This document shows, piece by piece, positions 7,865 to 14,384 of a DNA stretch of 19,080 bases. The notes beneath the pieces are model-generated. The model saw nothing but the letters and a program-made list of their open reading frames with translations, ran no database searches and had not been told where the DNA came from. This DNA comes from an uncultured Clostridia bacterium (GTDB taxonomy: Bacteria; Bacillota; Clostridia; UBA1381): positions 1 to 19,080 of the forward strand of contig CAJOPD010000119.1 in the NCBI GenBank assembly GCA_905236685.1. The letters are read 5' to 3'. Every line of letters starts with the position of its first letter. Within the stretch, counting starts at the first letter, position 1. Made by a program: the position numbers and the translations under genes.

Positions 7865-8230
7865 ATGGAAGATAAGCTCTCAATCAAGGACAAAATGCGA
7901 ATTATTCAGGAAATCGTCCCCGGAAAACAGATAACGCTTGCACATATTATAGCAAATCCTGATAAAACGCTCTATCAAAAACTCGGTCTGGAATTTGCAA
8001 CGGCAAAAACGGCGATAGGTATAGTGACGATGAGCCCTGCCGAAACGGCTATTATAGCAGGCGATATTGCGATGAAAGCGTCAGGTACGGAAATCGGGTT
8101 TGTTGACAGGGTCAGCGGGACATTGATTGTTACGGGAACGGTATCGCAGGTGCAGTCTGCTATGGACGCGGTGTGCGATTACTGTCAGGAAACGCTGGGA
8201 TTTACCGTTTGTCCCATAACTAAAACATAA
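7865..8230 (+). CDS. pduU: PduU/EutS-type circularly permuted BMC shell protein
   Basis: A 121-residue BMC-H protein of the permuted PduU/EutS class. Residues 11-30 (MRIIQEIVPGKQITLAHIIA) form the N-terminal segment that makes a small beta-barrel over the hexamer pore in EutS/PduU. The BMC fold follows with GIVTMSPAETAIIAGDIAMKASGTEIGFVDRVSGTLIVTGTV, and the end TVCPITKT resembles the EutS C-terminus. It would form a hexameric facet tile that is capped and not freely permeable. The start lies one base after the activase stop, with AGGAGGA at 7854-7860 inside the activase gene, so the two are translationally coupled. It is the last gene before a 246-base gap and a second promoter. Confidence 0.93.
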   Translation: MEDKLSIKDKMRIIQEIVPGKQITLAHIIANPDKTLYQKLGLEFATAKTAIGIVTMSPAETAIIAGDIAMKASGTEIGFVDRVSGTLIVTGTVSQVQSAMDAVCDYCQETLGFTVCPITKT

Positions 8231-8278
8231 TAACAAAGATAAACAGTAAAAAAATAAGCATTAAGCATAGAAAAAACA

Positions 8279-8360
8279 GCGTAAAAAATCAGGTTTTCGC
8301 TATTATCAGGTGTGCAAAACAGCCCGATTACAGCGATTTTACCGCATAAAACGGTAAATC
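8279..8360. promoter_or_regulatory. Cluster of three related boxes with alternative hairpins upstream of P2
   Basis: Box A GCGTAAAAAATC (8279-8290, plus), box B GCGGTAAAATC (8335-8345, minus) and box C ACGGTAAATC (8351-8360, plus) are similar. Box B can pair with box C (stem of nine with one bulge, 7-base loop) or less perfectly with box A. No T-run follows on the plus strand, so it is not a normal terminator. It could be an operator array or an attenuator-like structure. The rest of gap 8231-8476 is A-rich and holds only promoter P2. Confidence 0.35.
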
Positions 8361-8403
8361 AAACAAAAAACAACAAAAAAATAAAAAAAACAACATTTTT
8401 CTA

Positions 8404-8432
8404 TTGACTTTCTGTTTAATGAGTGGTATTAT
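8404..8432 (+). promoter_or_regulatory. Promoter P2, internal to the BMC locus
   Basis: TTGACT at 8404-8409 and TATTAT at 8427-8432 are separated by 17 bases. Both hexamers and the spacing are identical to P1 at 3736. It would drive the aldolase and all genes downstream through the DeoR regulator. Confidence 0.75.
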
Positions 8433-8476
8433 TATATAGAAAAGAAAATTTTAGAAAACAAAAAGGAGAACATATT

Positions 8477-9283
8477 ATGGTAAACGAGTACGAAATCAAA
8501 AAACAAATTTGTGACATCGGAAAAAGGATTTATGACAGAGGTATGGTTGCATCAAACGACGGAAATATTTCCGTTAAGATTGCGGACAATGTATTCCTGT
8601 GCACACCTACCGGTGTCAGCAAGGGCTTTATGACGCCTGAGTACATCTGTAAGGTTGACGGCGAAGGCAAGGTAATCGAAGCAAATAAGGGATTTAGGCC
8701 CTCATCGGAAATCAAAATGCATATGAGAGTGTATAAGCAAAGACCTGATGTAAAGTCGGTTGTTCACGCTCACCCGATTTATGCAACAAGCTTTGCTATT
8801 GCAGGAATACCGCTTACACAGCCCATTATGCCTGAGGCAGTTATTGCGCTTGGCTGTGTTCCGATTGCAGAGTACGGCACACCTTCAACGGAAGAAATAC
8901 CCGACGCAGTAGAAAAGTATTTGCAGCACTATGACGCAGTACTTCTTGCAAATCACGGCGCACTTGCATTTTCAGACAGCCTTTTAAGTGCATATCACAA
9001 GATGGAGTCTGTTGAATTCTATGCAGAACTTCTCTATCATTCAAAACAGCTCGGCGGACCGAAGGAGCTTTCAAAGTCACAGGTTATGAGGCTGTATGAG
9101 ATAAGAAGACAGTTCGGTATGACAGGAAAGCACCCCGCAGACCTTTGTCCGAACAGCAAAAACGGCAAGGCAAGCTGCCATTCCTGCGGTGCCTGCGGCG
9201 CAAAGGATTCGGCTATCGGAACAGCAGATGCTGATTTGATTGCGGCAATAACCAAAAAGGTTATGGAAGAGCTTGGGAAGTAA
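8477..9283 (+). CDS. Class II aldolase (L-fuculose/L-rhamnulose-1-phosphate type) with C-terminal encapsulation peptide
   Basis: A 268-residue zinc aldolase of the FucA/AraD class II family. H97 and H99 (VVHAHP) and H160 (LLANHGA) are zinc ligands, and E78 in SSEIKMHM is the acid/base residue. It would cleave L-fuculose-1-phosphate (or a related deoxyketose phosphate) into DHAP and L-lactaldehyde, feeding the compartment. The ATG at 8477 follows AAGGAG at 8462-8467; a GTG at 8423 lies inside promoter P2 and is rejected. After the aldolase fold comes a Cys-rich linker (C224, C234, C237, C240), then an amphipathic helix, residues about 252-268 (ADLIAAITKKVMEELGK), the typical BMC encapsulation peptide. 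The four linker cysteines are unusual and might bind metal. Confidence 0.92.
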   Translation: MVNEYEIKKQICDIGKRIYDRGMVASNDGNISVKIADNVFLCTPTGVSKGFMTPEYICKVDGEGKVIEANKGFRPSSEIKMHMRVYKQRPDVKSVVHAHPIYATSFAIAGIPLTQPIMPEAVIALGCVPIAEYGTPSTEEIPDAVEKYLQHYDAVLLANHGALAFSDSLLSAYHKMESVEFYAELLYHSKQLGGPKELSKSQVMRLYEIRRQFGMTGKHPADLCPNSKNGKASCHSCGACGAKDSAIGTADADLIAAITKKVMEELGK

Positions 9284-9304
9284 TAATTTTTGGAGCTTTA
9301 AAAA

Positions 9305-9802
9305 ATGGACGAAAAGCATATAACTGAGGTAGTTACCGCCATAGCAAAGAGTATTCGTTCGGAGAATAATCTTAAAATGACTCTTGGGCTTGCCAAAAAG
9401 GTCATTTCAGGCGTTCAGAAAAAGGCAAAGGAAATGGGCGTCAATGCCGTAGCGGCAGTATATGATGAAGGCGCAAGACCTGTTGCGGTTGAGTGTATGG
9501 ATAATGCGTTTATTGCAAGCTTTGATATTGCACTAAATAAGGCATACACGGTGGTTTCCCTCAAAATGTCCACAAAAGAGCTGAAACCGCTTGCACAGCC
9601 CGGCGGCTCGCTTTACGGCATACAGTTTACGAATAGTAACAAAATTGTTGTGTTCGGAGGCGGCGTTCCGCTTGAATACGGCGGAAGGATTATAGGCGGC
9701 TTAGGCGTAAGCGGCGGCAGCGAGGAACAGGACACATACCTTGCGGATTTCGGAGGCGAGCTTTTTAAGGAGGAATGTGAATGTATGATGAAATCAAAGT
9801 AA
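9305..9802 (+). CDS. GlcG/HbpS-like (PduO C-terminal type, DUF336) protein with encapsulation helix
   Basis: A 165-residue protein of the GlcG/HbpS/PduO-C family. Residues 23-160 show the family pattern: LGLAKKVISGVQKKAKEMG, then VAAVYDEGARPVAVECMD, then the glycine-rich end GGVPLEYGGRIIGGLGVSGGS. Members bind heme, cobalamin or other small ligands, and their exact role in BMCs is unclear. The first 18 residues (MDEKHITEVVTAIAKSIR) form an amphipathic helix very like the N-terminus of the aldehyde dehydrogenase here, so cargo targeting is likely. The ribosome site is GGAG at 9291-9294. Its last 22 bases overlap the next gene, which implies translational coupling and a joint function. With no cobalamin-dependent enzyme in the locus, a corrinoid role is unlikely. 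Confidence 0.87.
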   Translation: MDEKHITEVVTAIAKSIRSENNLKMTLGLAKKVISGVQKKAKEMGVNAVAAVYDEGARPVAVECMDNAFIASFDIALNKAYTVVSLKMSTKELKPLAQPGGSLYGIQFTNSNKIVVFGGGVPLEYGGRIIGGLGVSGGSEEQDTYLADFGGELFKEECECMMKSK

Positions 9803-11361
9803 TCGGTTCATCACACAACCTCTCGGAAAAAGCAAAGGAAACAGCGCACGGTATAAATTCAGCGGTTGAGGTGGTTATTGATAAGGCAAAAGCCGATGAA
9901 TTTATATATTACCTCATAAACGAGGGCGGATATTTAGCTTCCAAAAAGGAGGCGGATAAGCTGTTTTCCATATCCAACAGCCGTATGGATATCAAGGCTG
10001 CGCTTTATGAAATGGGAGCGGTTACGCACAAAAACCATTCCTTCATAATTTGCAAGGCGGATACTGAAACCGGCAGATATAAAAAGAATTTCGGATTTGG
10101 CGTTGTCATGGTTTTGACGGACGGCACAAATCCAAAAAATATGAAAGACAGGAGAGAAACGATGGATATTAGTCAGGATAATATTTCCAAAATCGTTAAA
10201 CAGGTATTGTCTGAGCTGGATTCGGGTGCAAAGCCGACAAAGTCGGCGGGAGAAATTCCCAAAACAAGCAGAGCGGCTATGCTGACTAAGCTTGAAAACT
10301 ATGAGATTAAGGAATTTCCCATACCGGAACTTGGCGATGACGATATACTTGTCAAGGTGGAGGGCTGCGGAATTTGCGGCACCGACGCCCACGAATTTAA
10401 GAGAGACCCGTTTGGACTTATTCCGCTTGTTTTGGGTCACGAAGGAACGGGCGAAATAGTGAAAATGGGCAAAAATGTCAAAAAGGACAGCGCAGGAAAG
10501 CCTTTAAATATCGGCGACAAGGTCGTTACCTGTATGATATTTAAGGATAACCCCGATATTACTATGTTTGACCTGAATAAGCAGAATGTCGGTGGCGCAG
10601 ATGTATACGGTTTGCTCCCCGATGATGATATTCACTTGAACGGTTGGTTTTCCGATTATCTTGTTGTAAGAGGCGGCTCAACAATATTTAATGTAAGCGA
10701 TTTGGACTTGGAGTCAAGGATACTTATTGAGCCTTGTGCGGTGCTTATTCACGCAGTTGAGAGGGCAAAATCAACAGGAATTTTAAGATTTAATTCACGG
10801 GTTGCCGTTCAGGGCTGCGGACCTATCGGTCTTATATGTATCGCAGTTTTGAGAACTATGGGAATTGAAAATATAGTTGCCATAGACGGACAGCAAAAGC
10901 GTCTTGACTTTGCAAAAGAGATGGGCGCAACAAAATCGGTCAACTTTACTGAGTATAAAGGCGCGGAAGAACTTGCAAACGCGGTAAAAGACGCATTCGG
11001 CGGATACCTTGCGGACTTTGCGTTCCAATGCACGGGAAATCCGCACGCACACTCAAATATATATAAATTTGTGCGTAACGGCGGCGGACTTTGCGAACTG
11101 GGATTTTTCATAAATGGCGGTGACGCTACAATAAACCCGCATTTTGATATTTGCGCAAAGGAGCTTACAATGGTCGGCTCTTGGGTATATACTTTAAGAG
11201 ATTATGCCACAACCTTTGATTTTCTGAAAAGGGCAAAGGGAATAGGACTTCCGATGAGCAAGCTTATAACTCATAAATTTCCGCTTTCGGAAATCAATGA
11301 GGCGCACAGAACAAATCTTAGAATGGAAGGTCTTAAAATAGCGATTATAAATGAACGCTGA
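9781..11361 (+). CDS. Unrecognised N-terminal domain fused to zinc-dependent alcohol dehydrogenase
   Basis: One 526-codon frame with two parts. Residues 1-127 match no family I know; they include AVEVVIDKAKADEFIYYLINEGGYLASKKEADKLF-type mixed helical sequence and a hydrophobic stretch FGFGVVMVLTDG near 107-118. Residues 128-526 are a medium-chain alcohol dehydrogenase with catalytic zinc ligands C199 (GICGTD) and H220-E221 (GHEGTGEI) and an NAD-binding QGCGPIGL motif near 345. The four-cysteine structural zinc loop is absent. Residues 128-142 (MDISQDNISKIVKQV) look like an encapsulation peptide, and AGGAGA at 10151-10156 precedes ATG 10162, so the 399-residue enzyme may also be made alone. 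The enzyme would reduce lactaldehyde or propanal with NADH. AGGAGG at 9768-9773 serves the first start. Confidence 0.9.
   Translation: MYDEIKVIGSSHNLSEKAKETAHGINSAVEVVIDKAKADEFIYYLINEGGYLASKKEADKLFSISNSRMDIKAALYEMGAVTHKNHSFIICKADTETGRYKKNFGFGVVMVLTDGTNPKNMKDRRETMDISQDNISKIVKQVLSELDSGAKPTKSAGEIPKTSRAAMLTKLENYEIKEFPIPELGDDDILVKVEGCGICGTDAHEFKRDPFGLIPLVLGHEGTGEIVKMGKNVKKDSAGKPLNIGDKVVTCMIFKDNPDITMFDLNKQNVGGADVYGLLPDDDIHLNGWFSDYLVVRGGSTIFNVSDLDLESRILIEPCAVLIHAVERAKSTGILRFNSRVAVQGCGPIGLICIAVLRTMGIENIVAIDGQQKRLDFAKEMGATKSVNFTEYKGAEELANAVKDAFGGYLADFAFQCTGNPHAHSNIYKFVRNGGGLCELGFFINGGDATINPHFDICAKELTMVGSWVYTLRDYATTFDFLKRAKGIGLPMSKLITHKFPLSEINEAHRTNLRMEGLKIAIINER
10151..10164 (+). promoter_or_regulatory. 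Internal ribosome site and start inside the fused dehydrogenase gene
   Basis: AGGAGA at 10151-10156 lies five bases before ATG 10162. The internal start falls exactly where the encapsulation helix of the alcohol dehydrogenase begins, which supports its use as a second translation start. Confidence 0.5.
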
Positions 11362-11378
11362 TTTAAACTCATTAACCT

Positions 11379-11395
11379 TGTGCTAAAAATGCACA
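11379..11395 (+). other. Small hairpin in the gap before the shell genes
   Basis: TGTGC (11379-11383) and GCACA (11391-11395) pair around a 7-base A-rich loop in the 83-base spacer between the dehydrogenase and the first PduA-like gene. No T-run follows. It might be an RNA processing or stabilising element raising shell protein levels, but this is weak. Confidence 0.25.
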
Positions 11396-11444
11396 TTAAA
11401 AATATATAAAAAATTAAGCAAGAAATAAAAAGGAGGAAAACAAA

Positions 11445-11720
11445 ATGTCAATGGAAGCTTTGGGAATGATTGAAACAAGAGGTCTTACCGCAGCGGTAGA
11501 GGCAGCAGACGCAATGGTTAAGGCGGCTGAGGTTACTTTAATCGGAACGGAAAAAATCGGTTCAGGATTGGTAAGCGTTATGGTAAGAGGCGATGTAGGC
11601 GCAGTTAAGGCGGCAGTTGAAGCAGGAAATGCAAGCGCGTCAAGACTTGGCGAAATCATAGCTACACATGTAATTCCGAGACCTCACAGCGATGTTGAAA
11701 AAATTCTGCCCAAATTTTAA
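11445..11720 (+). CDS. PduA-like BMC-H shell hexamer protein (copy 1)
   Basis: A 91-residue single-domain BMC protein, canonical in length. It opens with ALGMIETRGLTAAVEAADAM, carries the pore loop KIGSG (near residues 37-41), and continues with SVMVRGDVGAVKAAVEAG and the ending HVIPRPHSDVEKILP. It would form the main flat hexameric tile, with the KIGSG loop lining a small polar pore for diol or aldehyde passage, as in PduA. AGGAGG at 11431-11436 is an excellent ribosome site, fitting a highly made structural protein. The gene following is a near copy; long stretches are identical at the DNA level, pointing to recent duplication or conversion. Confidence 0.96.
   Translation: MSMEALGMIETRGLTAAVEAADAMVKAAEVTLIGTEKIGSGLVSVMVRGDVGAVKAAVEAGNASASRLGEIIATHVIPRPHSDVEKILPKF
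11541..11599 (+). repeat. 59-base exact repeat, first copy (shared with 11928-11986)
   Basis: This segment, coding for the pore-loop region of the first BMC-H, is identical base for base to 11928-11986 in the second BMC-H. A further 38-base identical block occurs at 11640-11677 and 12027-12064. The remainder of the two genes differs at many silent sites. Confidence 0.9.
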
Positions 11721-11735
11721 TTGAGGTGATAGAAT

Positions 11736-12110
11736 ATGGCAGCATCAAAAAAGAGCGCAGCAGCCGGCAAGGCGGGCGCACAAGTAAAAAAAGAAGTTAT
11801 CAGTGAAGATGTTATTAAGGAGGAAAAGAAAATGGCACTTGAAGCTTTGGGAATGATTGAAACAAGAGGTTTGGTTGCAGCAATAGAGGCAGCCGACGCA
11901 ATGTTAAAGGCAGCAAAGGTTGAGCTTATCGGAACGGAAAAAATCGGTTCAGGATTGGTAAGCGTTATGGTAAGAGGCGATGTAGGGGCTGTTAAAGCTG
12001 CTGTTGAGGCAGGAAACGCAAGCTCATCAAGACTTGGCGAAATCATAGCTACACATGTAATTCCAAGACCTCACAGCGATGTTGAAAAGATACTCCCGAC
12101 ACTCAAATAA
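11736..12110 (+). CDS. PduA-like BMC-H shell protein with N-terminal extension and internal start (copy 2)
   Basis: A 124-residue protein. Residues 33-124 are a BMC-H domain almost identical to the preceding gene, including the KIGSG pore loop. Residues 1-32 are an added Ala/Lys-rich tail (MAASKKSAAAGKAGAQVKKE) followed by a charged, possibly helical part ending IKEEKK. The first start has GAGGTGA at 11723-11729. A second, stronger site, AAGGAGGA at 11817-11824, sits seven bases before ATG 11832, which would give a normal 92-residue hexamer protein. The arrangement recalls the PduB/PduB' pair, where the longer form's tail links shell to enzyme core, although PduB is a trimer protein. Expression of two forms from one gene is therefore likely, but inferred. 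Confidence 0.93.
   Translation: MAASKKSAAAGKAGAQVKKEVISEDVIKEEKKMALEALGMIETRGLVAAIEAADAMLKAAKVELIGTEKIGSGLVSVMVRGDVGAVKAAVEAGNASSSRLGEIIATHVIPRPHSDVEKILPTLK
11817..11834 (+). promoter_or_regulatory. Strong internal ribosome site and start within BMC-H copy 2
   Basis: AAGGAGGA at 11817-11824 is followed after seven bases by ATG 11832, in frame and exactly at the start of the BMC domain. It is a better match to the consensus than the site of the upstream start. Confidence 0.7.
11928..11986 (+). repeat. 59-base exact repeat, second copy (shared with 11541-11599)
   Basis: Second copy of the identical block in the tandem BMC-H genes, with the same reading frame and position in the domain. Recombination between the two copies would delete 387 bases and leave one hybrid BMC-H gene in frame. 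Confidence 0.9.
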
Positions 12111-12142
12111 TCTTGCTATAATTTATTAAAAGGAATGATAAT

Positions 12143-12412
12143 ATGATTATAGGAAAAGTTACGGGAAGTATAGTATCAACAAGAAAAGAAGAAAAGCTAA
12201 TCGGAAGTAAATTTATGATTGTAGAGCTCTTGGAAAAAATGGGGAGCGATACAAAGAGTATTGTTGCCGTGGACAACATAGGCGCCGGTATAGGTGAATT
12301 TGTGCTTGTTGCAACAGGAAGTGCGGCAAGAAAAATCGCAAATGCGGAAAATTCACCCGTTGATGCCGCGATTGTCGGCATTATAGATTCCGGAGAAGAA
12401 TTGGAGAAATGA
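12143..12412 (+). CDS. eutN: EutN/CcmL-type BMC-P pentameric vertex protein
   Basis: An 89-residue protein of the EutN/CcmL/PduN family that forms pentamers closing the vertices of the shell. It begins MIIGKVTGSIVSTRKEEKLIG, the standard first beta strands, and has the family core AVDNIGAGIGEFVLVATGSAAR followed by PVDAAIVGIID near the end. Length is typical. It is the only BMC-P gene seen in the window, so it should supply all vertices. An AAAAGGA site at 12128-12134 precedes the ATG. Its stop is four bases before the start of the PduS-like gene, so translation of the two is probably coupled. Confidence 0.95.
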   Translation: MIIGKVTGSIVSTRKEEKLIGSKFMIVELLEKMGSDTKSIVAVDNIGAGIGEFVLVATGSAARKIANAENSPVDAAIVGIIDSGEELEK

Positions 12413-12416
12413 TTTT

Positions 12417-13745
12417 ATGCAATTGTCGGAAGTAAAGGATATACTGCAAAAGTGCGGAATTGCCGGTGCCGGAGGGGCCGGTTTTCCCTCGTATGCAAAG
12501 CTTAACGAAAAAGCAGATACGGTTATCCTTAACTGTGCCGAGTGTGAGCCTTTGTTTAAGCTGCACAGGCAGCTTTTGGAAGGTTACGCAAGGGAAATTG
12601 TCAGCACGCTGGATTTGCTTACCGATGCCTTGGGCGCAAAACAGTTTATTATTGCGGTAAAAGGCTCGTATAAAGGTGCTGTCAGCGCGGTAAAATCAGT
12701 ACTTCAAGAATATGAAAAGGGCAAAATAAAATTACTTAGAGAAATATATCCTGCCGGTGACGAGGTCATCACCATATATGAATGTACCGGCAGGGTAGTT
12801 CCTCCGGGAAGTATTCCGATTGAGGCAGGCTGTATCGTGTATAATGTGGAAACGGTGCTTAATATGTACTATGCCATCAACTTTGGTACGCCTGTCACAC
12901 ATAAATTTGTAACGGTTGCGGGTGAGGTTAAACACCCTGCAACGCTAAGAGTGCCGTTGGGCACTCCGTATTCATATCTTGTTTCCCTGTGCGGAGGAAC
13001 AACGCAAAATGATGTTGAGTATCTTTGCGGCGGTCCGATGATGGGAAAAATCGTAAATCCTTCGGATACGGTTACAAAGACTACTAACGGCATACTTGTT
13101 ATGCCGAAAGAGCATTACATAATACTGAAAAGAAAACAAAAGCCCCAAATAAGTGTCAAAAGAGCAATGAGCATATGCTGTCAGTGCAGGTCGTGCACCG
13201 AGCTGTGTTCAAGACACCTTTTGGGACACCCTATAAGCCCGAGCGCATTTATGAGATGCGTTTCAAGCAGGGTAAATGATACTGAGGCAGTTTTAAATGC
13301 GAACTACTGTTCGCAGTGCGGGCTTTGTGAGCTTTATTCCTGTCCGCAGGGTTTAAGCCCCAGAACGCTTATCGGAATTGCGAAGGCGGAACTGAAAAAA
13401 AACGGGCTCAAAATCGAAAAAAAGACCGAATGGGACAGCGTAAATTCCGAAAGGGATTTCCGTGTAGTTCCTATGAAGAGATTGATTGAAAGATTAGACC
13501 TTACAAAATACAATGTATCGGCTCCGATTGTAAAAGATGCGGTAAAACCTGCCGAGGTAAGTATTTTGATGAGCCAGCATATAGGAAAACCTGCCGAGCC
13601 GTCCGTCAAGGCCGGACAAAAGGTTAAGGCGGGGGAAGTTATTGCTGATTATGATAATAACGCTTTGTCAATACCTGTGCACAGCTCGTTAGACGGAATT
13701 GTAAAAACGGTTACGGAAAAGGCGGTAACAATTTCGGCTGAATAG
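12417..13745 (+). CDS. pduS: PduS-like (RnfC-related) Fe-S flavoprotein oxidoreductase
   Basis: A 442-residue protein of the RnfC/PduS family. The N-terminal part has the glycine-rich GIAGAGGAGFPSYAKL (14-29), typical of the Complex-I 51-kDa-like flavin/NADH fold, then LNCAECEP (38-45). Two [4Fe-4S] motifs follow: C254, C257, C260 and C264, then C298, C301, C304 and C309. The C-terminus (about 370-442) has a lipoyl/barrel-sandwich-like segment with VKAGQKVKAGEVIADYD and VHSSLDGIVK. PduS moves electrons between NADH and an acceptor; in this B12-free locus it more likely oxidises NADH and passes electrons through the PduT cluster next door (inference). I see no N-terminal encapsulation helix. 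GGAG at 12402-12405 is the ribosome site. Confidence 0.94.
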   Translation: MQLSEVKDILQKCGIAGAGGAGFPSYAKLNEKADTVILNCAECEPLFKLHRQLLEGYAREIVSTLDLLTDALGAKQFIIAVKGSYKGAVSAVKSVLQEYEKGKIKLLREIYPAGDEVITIYECTGRVVPPGSIPIEAGCIVYNVETVLNMYYAINFGTPVTHKFVTVAGEVKHPATLRVPLGTPYSYLVSLCGGTTQNDVEYLCGGPMMGKIVNPSDTVTKTTNGILVMPKEHYIILKRKQKPQISVKRAMSICCQCRSCTELCSRHLLGHPISPSAFMRCVSSRVNDTEAVLNANYCSQCGLCELYSCPQGLSPRTLIGIAKAELKKNGLKIEKKTEWDSVNSERDFRVVPMKRLIERLDLTKYNVSAPIVKDAVKPAEVSILMSQHIGKPAEPSVKAGQKVKAGEVIADYDNNALSIPVHSSLDGIVKTVTEKAVTISAE

Positions 13746-13783
13746 GTGCATACAATTCATTTAAAGAAAAGGATGTAAAAATA

Positions 13784-14332
13784 ATGGCAAAAGCAATAGG
13801 AATGGTTGAATATACAACAATAGCTGTCGGTATTCAGGCTGCGGATTTAATGGTTAAAACCGCAGAGGTTGAGTTATTGGAGGCGCAGACAGTCTGCCCA
13901 GGAAAATACATAGCGCTGATAGCGGGAAGTCTGAGCGCTGTTAAAGCGGCGGTGGAGACATCAAAACAGAAATTTTCCGGAAATCTCATAGACAGCTTTG
14001 TGCTCGGAAATCCGCACGAGGATATTTTCCCCGCAATTTACGGCGCAAGCGATGTGGGAGATGTTGCGGCTTTGGGCGTTTTGGAAACATTTTCCGCCGC
14101 GTCTATTATAGTTGCAGCCGATATTGCGGCAAAAACGGCAATTGTAAAGCTTATAGAGCTCAGAATTGCAAAGGGTATGTGCGGTAAGTCATATATGCTG
14201 ATTACGGGCGAAGTTGCCGCGTGCGAGGCGGCAATCGACAAGGCAAAACAGGCGTTAAGGGACGAAGGTGCCGTTATAGGAAGCGCTGTTATTGCCCGTC
14301 CTGACGAAAAACTTTGGAAAACAATCCTGTAA
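13784..14332 (+). CDS. pduT: PduT-like tandem-domain BMC-T shell protein with Fe-S cysteine
   Basis: A 182-residue protein with two BMC domains, residues 1-92 and 95-182, which trimerises to a pseudohexamer. It aligns well with PduT: AIGMVEYTTIAVGIQAADLM at the start, and the first-domain pore loop TVCPGKY has C38 at the same position as the PduT cysteine that binds a [4Fe-4S] cluster at the trimer axis. The second domain ends VIARPDEKLWK, as in PduT. The cluster offers a path for electrons across the shell, and its neighbour PduS is the expected partner. The ribosome site is AAAGGA just upstream of ATG 13784. It sits 38 bases behind pduS. Confidence 0.95.
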   Translation: MAKAIGMVEYTTIAVGIQAADLMVKTAEVELLEAQTVCPGKYIALIAGSLSAVKAAVETSKQKFSGNLIDSFVLGNPHEDIFPAIYGASDVGDVAALGVLETFSAASIIVAADIAAKTAIVKLIELRIAKGMCGKSYMLITGEVAACEAAIDKAKQALRDEGAVIGSAVIARPDEKLWKTIL

Positions 14333-14384
14333 TCCGAAAAATTATGGGTGAAATATATTTTAAAAAAGTCTGAGGTGCTTTTAT

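Noticed and set aside
8231..8403. Possible CcpA (cre) site or cobalamin riboswitch in the gap before the aldolase
   Set aside because: No match to the cre consensus and no B12-box or other known riboswitch core can be seen.
8423..8476. GTG start extending the aldolase by 18 residues
   Set aside because: The extension covers the -10 box of P2. ATG 8477 follows AAGGAG and matches the usual aldolase N-terminus.
11414..12046. Two similar minus-strand open frames opposite the BMC-H genes (11414-11659 and 11717-12046)
   Set aside because: They resemble each other only because the sense genes are duplicates. Their low-complexity Ala/Ser/Thr sequence is typical of an antisense shadow.
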